Source of the DNA: Bacteroidales bacterium
GTDB lineage: Bacteria; Bacteroidota; Bacteroidia; Bacteroidales; JAOZVK01
Assembly: GCA_029938185.1 (NCBI GenBank)
Contig: JAOZVK010000163.1
Location: 1 to 10,499 of the forward strand
DNA length: 10,499 bases
Direction: 5' to 3'
Both the position numbers and the translations under genes were made by a program. The notes beneath the pieces are model-generated. The model had not been told where the DNA came from. It searched no databases and worked only from the letters and a program-made list of their open reading frames with translations. Numbering within the stretch: position 1 is the stretch's first letter; each line of letters opens with the position of its first letter. Below, piece by piece: positions 7,114 to 10,499 of this stretch.

Positions 7114-7605
7114 TTAAACAATAGTTTCTTCCTGAGAATCAATAGTAAATATATCATCAGATGACATTAGTTTATTGATATCAAGAAGCATAATAAAACA
7201 ATCATCATTTTTTTTATACAATCCATTTATAAATTTTGATTTATATTTTCCCCCAATACTTGGAGGTGCTTTTATTTTTTCAAAATTAATTTCAATAAGC
7301 TCAATTACCCTGTCTACAACCAAACCGATATCTGATTCAATATTTTCGATAAAAAGCTTAAGTACAAGTATGCAAGTTTGTTTTGTATCCTTGATGTCAT
7401 CAAAACCAAATTTTTTTCTTGCATTCACAATTGGTAATACCTTACCCTCTAAATTCATTATACCCCTCATATAATCAGGCGATTCTGGTACTTTAGTAAT
7501 TGGTTTCATTTCCAATATTTTAAGCACATTAGATATATTTAAACCAAAAACTTCTTTGCCAAGAGAAAAACTTAAATATGAGTTTTTTTTATTATTATTT
7601 GTCAT
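7114..7605 (-). CDS. cheW: CheW-like chemotaxis adaptor
   Basis: A 163-residue cytoplasmic protein made of a single CheW domain, which links receptors to the CheA kinase. It shows the family pattern SYLSFSLGKEVFGLNISNV near the N-terminus, then the VPESPDYMRGIMNLEG block (R47), and PIVNARKKFG (R63). The C-terminal half carries GLVVDRVIEL and the hydrophobic FIMLLDINKL strand. Its length is normal for CheW. Position 53, in the NL-x-G loop, is glutamate where many homologues have arginine. The start ATG lies 42 bases after the response regulator gene on the same strand, so the two are probably one transcript, with the chemoreceptor following. No CheA is in the window. It might instead be called CheV-like, but the receiver domain here is a separate protein. 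Confidence 0.92.
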   Translation of the reverse strand: MTNNNKKNSYLSFSLGKEVFGLNISNVLKILEMKPITKVPESPDYMRGIMNLEGKVLPIVNARKKFGFDDIKDTKQTCILVLKLFIENIESDIGLVVDRVIELIEINFEKIKAPPSIGGKYKSKFINGLYKKNDDCFIMLLDINKLMSSDDIFTIDSQEETIV

Positions 7606-7647
7606 AATATATATGTAGTAAATTAATATAACATTATTTTTAAATTG

Positions 7648-8082
7648 TTATAAAGTTTTCTTTTTTGTTATTATTTTATCCATTTTTATACTTGGTGAAT
7701 AATAGTATTCTCCATTATATACTTTTTTTATAGCATTTTCTAATTCACTTTTACTTGTATTTTTAAGTAAAAACCCTTGTGCACCAGCAATAATCATTGA
7801 TTTTAGGTGATCAAAATCGCCAAACATTGTCAGGGCTATAACTTTTATGTTGGGATAATACAATTCGAATACTCTTTCTGTTGCATTAATTCCGTTCATT
7901 TCGTCCATTTGGATGTCCATTAAAATAACATCTGGAAATATTGTTTTTAATTTATCAAGAAGCTCTTTACCATTCGATACTTCCGAAATAACTTTAATCC
8001 CATCAACTTTACTTAGAATTAATTTCAATGCACTTCTAAATTCCTTATGGTCATCTGCTATTATTATTTTTATATTATTCAT
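7648..8082 (-). CDS. Receiver-only response regulator, NarL-like
   Basis: A 144-residue protein containing one complete receiver domain and no output domain. The phosphorylation set is intact: D10 and D11 for magnesium, D56 as acceptor (DVILMDIQMDEMNG), T85 and K107. The sequence style (ADDHKEFRSAL, GAQGFLLKN, YNGEYYYSPSI) is that of the NarL/FixJ group, whose members normally add a LuxR-type helix-turn-helix and reach about 210 residues. Here a short basic tail (KKKTL) and a TAA end the protein where that domain would begin. The 42 bases before cheW leave no room for a helix-turn-helix remnant. It sits first in the cheW cluster, which suggests a CheY-like role or phosphate sink, but it could derive from a truncated transcription factor. 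Confidence 0.9.
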   Translation of the reverse strand: MNNIKIIIADDHKEFRSALKLILSKVDGIKVISEVSNGKELLDKLKTIFPDVILMDIQMDEMNGINATERVFELYYPNIKVIALTMFGDFDHLKSMIIAGAQGFLLKNTSKSELENAIKKVYNGEYYYSPSIKMDKIITKKKTL

Positions 8083-8161
8083 TATATTATAATTTAGTAA
8101 TCGTTAAAAAAATAACTTTCCGATTTGTTTTTTGTAAGATACTTATATTTAGGTATAAAGC

Positions 8162-8196
8162 AATTCGTAATTCGTAATTTATAATTCGTAATTTCC
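8162..8196. repeat. Heptanucleotide tandem repeat (AATTCGT)
   Basis: Five consecutive 7-base units read AATTCGT, AATTCGT, AATTTAT, AATTCGT and AATTTCC: three exact copies, one with two changes and one degenerate. The period of seven is exact throughout. Short tandem heptamers of this kind occur in several bacterial phyla and can change copy number. It lies about 80-115 bases upstream of the response regulator start. Confidence 0.7.
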
Positions 8197-8282
8197 TTAG
8201 TAAGATTTATTTATAAGAATTTTATTATTTCTTGTATTTAGAATCCTATGTTTATATTAAAATTGTGTTTATATTTATCATG

Positions 8283-8290
8283 CAAAAATA
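8283..8290 (-). promoter_or_regulatory. Weak candidate -7 element for the response regulator-cheW transcript
   Basis: The minus strand reads TATTTTTG, matching TAnnTTTG. It would give a leader of nearly 200 bases that includes the heptamer tandem repeat. No TTG is found at the proper upstream distance, so this is a weak call. Confidence 0.22.
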
Positions 8291-8329
8291 GTGCATAAAA
8301 TATTAATTATATAACTTATAAATTACCTA

Positions 8330-8376
8330 TTTTTACTGTTTTTATAATAAAAAATCACTATTAATAACAGTAAAAA
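8330..8376. repeat. 11-bp perfect inverted repeat in the divergent spacer
   Basis: TTTTTACTGTT (8330-8340) and AACAGTAAAAA (8366-8376) are exact reverse complements separated by 25 bases. As RNA on the plus strand the stem ends in A residues, so it is not a standard terminator. It may be a paired operator site. Confidence 0.45.
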
Positions 8377-8491
8377 AGTGCATCTTATTGCAGTTTTTTA
8401 TTGGTTTTATAAATTAAAACTCATGTGAATCAATAATTAACGAAAATATCTGTAGATTTATGGTGGTAATAGTAAATTATTTTTAATTATA

Positions 8492-8509
8492 TTTTGTAAA
8501 TTTACAAAA
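8492..8509. promoter_or_regulatory. 18-bp perfect palindrome upstream of gcvH, candidate operator
   Basis: TTTTGTAAATTTACAAAA is its own reverse complement over all 18 bases and is centred about 82 bases before the gcvH start codon. A near-match to the -7 consensus, TAAATTTA, lies inside it, so a dimeric regulator bound here could control initiation. Palindromes are easier to form in AT-rich DNA, but 18 bp without mismatch is unusual. Confidence 0.45.
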
Positions 8510-8582
8510 AAATTAATAATTATGCAGTATTAAAAAATAGGCTTATTTTAACAATTTGTTTAATAACTAAAATTTATATAAT

Positions 8583-8963
8583 ATGAAATTTCCTGATAAT
8601 CTCAAGTATACAAAAGACCATGAATGGGTTAAAATAGAGAATAATATAGCTACAATTGGTATTACAGATTTTGCTCAATCGGAGTTAGGAGATATTGTTT
8701 TTGTCGAAATTGAAACGGAAGGAGAAGATATTGATAAAAATGAAATTTTTGGCACTATTGAAGCAGTTAAAACAGTATCAGATATGTACATGCCCGTAAC
8801 TGGTAATATTAAAGAAGTAAATCCAAATTTAGAAGATACACCTGAAATTGTTAACAAAGACCCATATGGTGAGGGTTGGATGATAAAAATTGAAATGTCA
8901 AACGAGAGTGAAATCTCTGAATTATTATCAGTTGGTGAATATAAAGAATTGGTTAATATTTAG
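8583..8963 (+). CDS. gcvH: Glycine cleavage system H protein
   Basis: A 126-residue lipoyl carrier that shuttles the aminomethyl group from the P protein (glycine decarboxylase) to the T protein and then to the lipoamide dehydrogenase step, in the cytoplasm. The family pattern is complete: KYTKDHEWVK at the N-terminus, GITDFAQSELGDIVFVE, the lipoylation site GTIEAVKTVSD with K63, MPVTGNIKEVN, and a C-terminal GEGWMIKIE. The length is normal. It stands alone here, without gcvT or gcvP, as is usual in Bacteroidota, where these genes are scattered. An 18-bp palindrome lies upstream, and its TAG stop is the first three bases of a TAGG..CTTCG repeat. The ATG chosen gives the standard N-terminus. 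Confidence 0.97.
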   Translation: MKFPDNLKYTKDHEWVKIENNIATIGITDFAQSELGDIVFVEIETEGEDIDKNEIFGTIEAVKTVSDMYMPVTGNIKEVNPNLEDTPEIVNKDPYGEGWMIKIEMSNESEISELLSVGEYKELVNI

Positions 8964-8994
8964 GACTCTTCGCCCCCTTTTATGTTGCTTACGC
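8961..8994. repeat. TAGG..CTTCG..GTTGCTTACGC repeat, copy 3, beginning on the gcvH stop codon
   Basis: The sequence starts with the TAG stop of gcvH. After a divergent centre it shares CCTTTTA, then (with one-base indel) GTTGCTTACGC, with 561-593. The inner hairpin of copy 1 is degraded here (CTTCG followed by a run of C). The stop-codon overlap is the same as in copy 2 at 3013. Confidence 0.5.
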
Positions 8995-9277
8995 ATTCTA
9001 TTAATATTCTAATACTATGTAGTTTAACAAAAATAAATATCGAAAAACTTTTGTAAGACAACTTGGTATTGCATAAGTACAACTTTGTTAAAGTTAGATT
9101 TAAGAAGAATAACAAAATTATTAATAGTTTTAACATTAACAAACTGTTATCAATTATTAGTCAGAGTATTGTACCATTGTATCATTGAATAATTGTACCA
9201 TTTAAAGTATAATTTTAATATTAATAAAATATGTTAGCAACATGAAATTAGCTTGAATATCTTAAATTTATTCTTAA
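8964..9277. other. 314-bp non-coding spacer downstream of gcvH
   Basis: No gene is seen. It contains the copy 3 repeat at its left end and the large upstream repeat copy B at 9124-9205. Between copy B and the next start codon, TAATTTTA-like sequence (9210-9217) is one base off the -7 consensus, with a TTG 22 bases upstream (9185-9187) inside the repeat. That would make the repeat a promoter carrier, but the evidence is weak. Confidence 0.5.
9124..9205 (+). repeat. Upstream repeat, copy B (inverted partner at 41-106)
   Basis: Bases 9124-9174 correspond to the reverse complement of 56-106 (46 of 51 identical), and 9191-9205 to the reverse complement of 41-55. The 16 bases between the blocks (9175-9190) are absent from copy A. 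They create a local near-tandem arrangement of ATTGTACCATT-like motifs. The copy ends 72 bases upstream of the next start codon and faces that gene in the same sense as copy A faces the epimerase. Confidence 0.8.
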
Positions 9278-9634
9278 ATGAAAAAAACTAAACAAAATTA
9301 TAAAACTGAAATAGCAAAAGAAATTTGCCGTATAATAAATTTAGAAAATAACAAAGATGCTGCTAATAAATTTTGGGAAATAATGAATAATATAAAACCA
9401 AAAGCATGTATTGTAAAAACTGTGTGGCATTCGGGCAATAATATTAATTTTCTTTTGGCTTTTGAAAAAGGTGGTAACAAAAAGCCTTTCGATTTATTTA
9501 TTGAAAACATTGAAAATGTGAGCGAACGATATGGCTTTATTTGTGGTTTATGGACAGAAAAATTTCATTTTAATCACCAACAAGTAATAGAGAATAAAAC
9601 ACACTTTTTTATTGATATTAAATTTAAAAAATAA
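9278..9634 (+). CDS. Uncharacterised 118-residue protein
   Basis: I do not recognise this family. The product is a small soluble protein with no signal peptide or membrane segment. It has a basic N-terminus, a helical first third (TEIAKEICRIINLENNKDAA), then alternating strands and turns with several aromatic residues (VWHSG, FLLAFEKGG, YGFICGLWTEKFHF). It contains two cysteines, C43 and a later one in FICGLW, but no obvious catalytic or metal-binding set. The ATG at 9278 is the first in frame. The reading frame is intact and its composition resembles its neighbours. Its stop codon is separated by one base from the start of the HNH-DUF4159 gene, so the two are very probably translated from the same message. 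Copy B of the upstream repeat precedes it. Confidence 0.7.
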   Translation: MKKTKQNYKTEIAKEICRIINLENNKDAANKFWEIMNNIKPKACIVKTVWHSGNNINFLLAFEKGGNKKPFDLFIENIENVSERYGFICGLWTEKFHFNHQQVIENKTHFFIDIKFKK

Positions 9635-9635
9635 A

Positions 9636-10451
9636 ATGAATAAAGAAAAAAAAGAATGTCGAAAGTGTGGTAAAGAATTTTATTGTGATAGACATCATAT
9701 TTTACCAAAAGGAATTTTTGGAGATGGAGAAACAGATAATCTTTGTAAAAATTGTCACAATGAGTATCACAGATATTCGGGACATAAATATCTACGAAAA
9801 AATAATATAATCGGTTTATTAATTTTATTATTATCAGTCAATACATTTTCACAAACTACAACTGTAAAAATAGCTTTGTTAAAGTATAATGGAGGTGGAG
9901 ATTGGTATGCTAATCCTACATCTTTACCAAATTTGATAGAGTTTTGTAATAGAAATCTTCAAACCAATATCGACAAAGATTATGCAACCGTTGAAGTAGG
10001 TAGTTATGAAATTTATAACTATCCTTTTGTTCACATGACTGGACACGGAAATGTGATATTTTCACCTAAAGAAGTAACTAATCTCAGGAATTATCTATTA
10101 TCAGGTGGGTTTATTCATATTGATGACAACTATGGTATGGATAAATTTGTACGTAGAGAAATGAAAAAAGTTTTTCCTGAGCTAAAATTTATTGAACTAC
10201 CATTTAATCATGCTATATATAGAAAAAGTTATATATTCGACAAAGGACTACCCAAGATACACGAACACGACAACAAGGCTCCACAAGGATTTGGTTTAAT
10301 CTACAAAGGTAGATTAGTTTGCTTCTATACTTATGAATCTGATTTGGGTGATGGATGGGAAGATAAAGAAGTTCATAACGACTCGGAACAAACTCGACTT
10401 AAAGCTTTAAAAATGGGTGCTAATATTATTCAATATATTTTTACGAATTAG
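9636..10451 (+). CDS. HNH-like zinc domain fused to a secreted-type DUF4159 domain
   Basis: A 271-residue protein from the ATG at 9636. An in-frame TTG 24 bases earlier would overlap the upstream gene and is not preferred. Residues 7-50 form an HNH-like zinc module: CxxC (8, 11), the HHILP motif (H20, H21), then CKNCH (C37, C40, H41) and H45. Residues 54-73 are a textbook signal peptide (RKNN, then IIGLLILLL, then SVNTFSQ). Residues 74-271 are a DUF4159 domain, a family of unknown function with a predicted glutamine-amidotransferase-like fold. It includes KYNGGGDWYANP, SGGFIHIDDNYG (156-167) and DLGDGWED (236-243). No ATG, GTG or TTG lies in frame between the zinc module and the signal peptide, so they must be made as one chain. 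Such a signal peptide should be N-terminal, so this looks like a gene fusion. Confidence 0.85.
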   Translation: MNKEKKECRKCGKEFYCDRHHILPKGIFGDGETDNLCKNCHNEYHRYSGHKYLRKNNIIGLLILLLSVNTFSQTTTVKIALLKYNGGGDWYANPTSLPNLIEFCNRNLQTNIDKDYATVEVGSYEIYNYPFVHMTGHGNVIFSPKEVTNLRNYLLSGGFIHIDDNYGMDKFVRREMKKVFPELKFIELPFNHAIYRKSYIFDKGLPKIHEHDNKAPQGFGLIYKGRLVCFYTYESDLGDGWEDKEVHNDSEQTRLKALKMGANIIQYIFTN

Positions 10452-10469
10452 GAAACCTTTTTTTTGAAA

Positions 10470-10499
10470 ATGAAAGTAAAAAAACATAAACTCTCAATA
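10470..10499 (+). CDS. Possible start of a downstream gene (partial)
   Basis: An ATG at 10470 opens a frame of ten codons (MKVKKHKLSI) that runs off the right edge, 18 bases after the DUF4159 stop. The basic start and close spacing suit a co-transcribed gene. Ten residues are too few to identify a product or to be sure it is coding. Confidence 0.35.
   Translation, partial: MKVKKHKLSI

Larger units (their letters stand above)
8083..8582. other. 500-bp divergent spacer between the response regulator gene and gcvH
   Basis: No gene is seen. The spacer holds a 7-bp tandem repeat (8162-8196), a minus-strand TATTTTTG promoter-like motif (8283-8290), an 11-bp inverted repeat (8330-8376) and an 18-bp palindrome (8492-8509). 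Both flanking genes are transcribed away from it, so promoters for each must lie here. No exact TAnnTTTG motif is present on the plus strand close to gcvH. Confidence 0.6.

Noticed and set aside
7606..7647. Remnant of a LuxR-type helix-turn-helix after the receiver domain
   Set aside because: The 42-base gap is too short and no frame resembles that domain.
8162..8196. CRISPR array
   Set aside because: The unit is only 7 bp with no spacers and no cas genes; it is a simple tandem repeat.
41..9205. A composite transposon or genomic island bounded by the inverted repeat pair
   Set aside because: There is no transposase or recombinase in the window, the interval contains ordinary signalling and metabolic genes, and the copies are better explained by their shared position upstream of genes.
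9612..9635. TTG at 9612 as the start of the HNH-DUF4159 gene
   Set aside because: It would overlap the preceding gene and add eight residues (ILNLKNK-like) with no family support. The ATG at 9636 directly precedes the zinc module.
10451..10466. Intrinsic terminator after the DUF4159 gene
   Set aside because: There is a T run, but no stem of useful length precedes it.

Overview
The window is strongly AT-rich and reads as chromosomal DNA of a free-living member of the Bacteroidota. The assignment rests on the protein families: SpoIIE phosphatases ending in an ITDSI-x-YA-x2-IQ-x-AILP helix, and a secreted DUF4159 protein. It is also supported by candidate TAnnTTTG (-7) promoter elements and by the lack of clear Shine-Dalgarno sequences. 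I cannot name a genus. There is no rRNA, tRNA, CRISPR array or transposase.

Layout. Bases 1-28 hold the first codons of a leftward gene, probably an NAD-dependent sugar epimerase. Bases 29-741 are non-coding and rich in repeats. Two rightward genes follow (742-3015 and 3173-5212). Both encode membrane-anchored SpoIIE/PP2C-type serine phosphatases: one has six predicted membrane segments and a HAMP-like linker, the other a signal peptide, TPR repeats and one membrane segment. Convergent to them on the minus strand lies a small chemosensory cluster, transcribed as a receiver-only response regulator (8082-7648), a CheW adaptor (7605-7114) and a methyl-accepting chemotaxis protein (6925-5360). 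No CheA, CheR, CheB, anti-sigma kinase or STAS protein is present, so both signalling modules must have partners elsewhere. A 500-bp divergent spacer leads to gcvH (8583-8963), the lipoyl carrier of the glycine cleavage system. After a repeat-bearing spacer comes an unrecognised 118-residue protein. One base later begins an unusual protein that joins an HNH-like zinc domain to a signal-peptide-bearing DUF4159 domain. A further gene probably starts at 10470.

The non-coding DNA is unusually structured. A 51-bp sequence at 56-106 recurs inverted at 9124-9174 with only five differences, all transitions. In both places it lies in the same orientation upstream of a gene start. A small hairpin family of the form TAGG..CTTCG..CC occurs three times, twice beginning exactly on a stop codon. 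There are also a GACAGGATTAACAGG-type palindrome, a CCCACGAT/ATCGTGGG hairpin, a 7-bp tandem repeat, and a perfect 18-bp palindrome upstream of gcvH.

The points most worth following up are the HNH-DUF4159 fusion, the duplicated upstream element, the stop-codon-linked hairpins, and the two phosphatases whose coupling helices differ by exactly one heptad.
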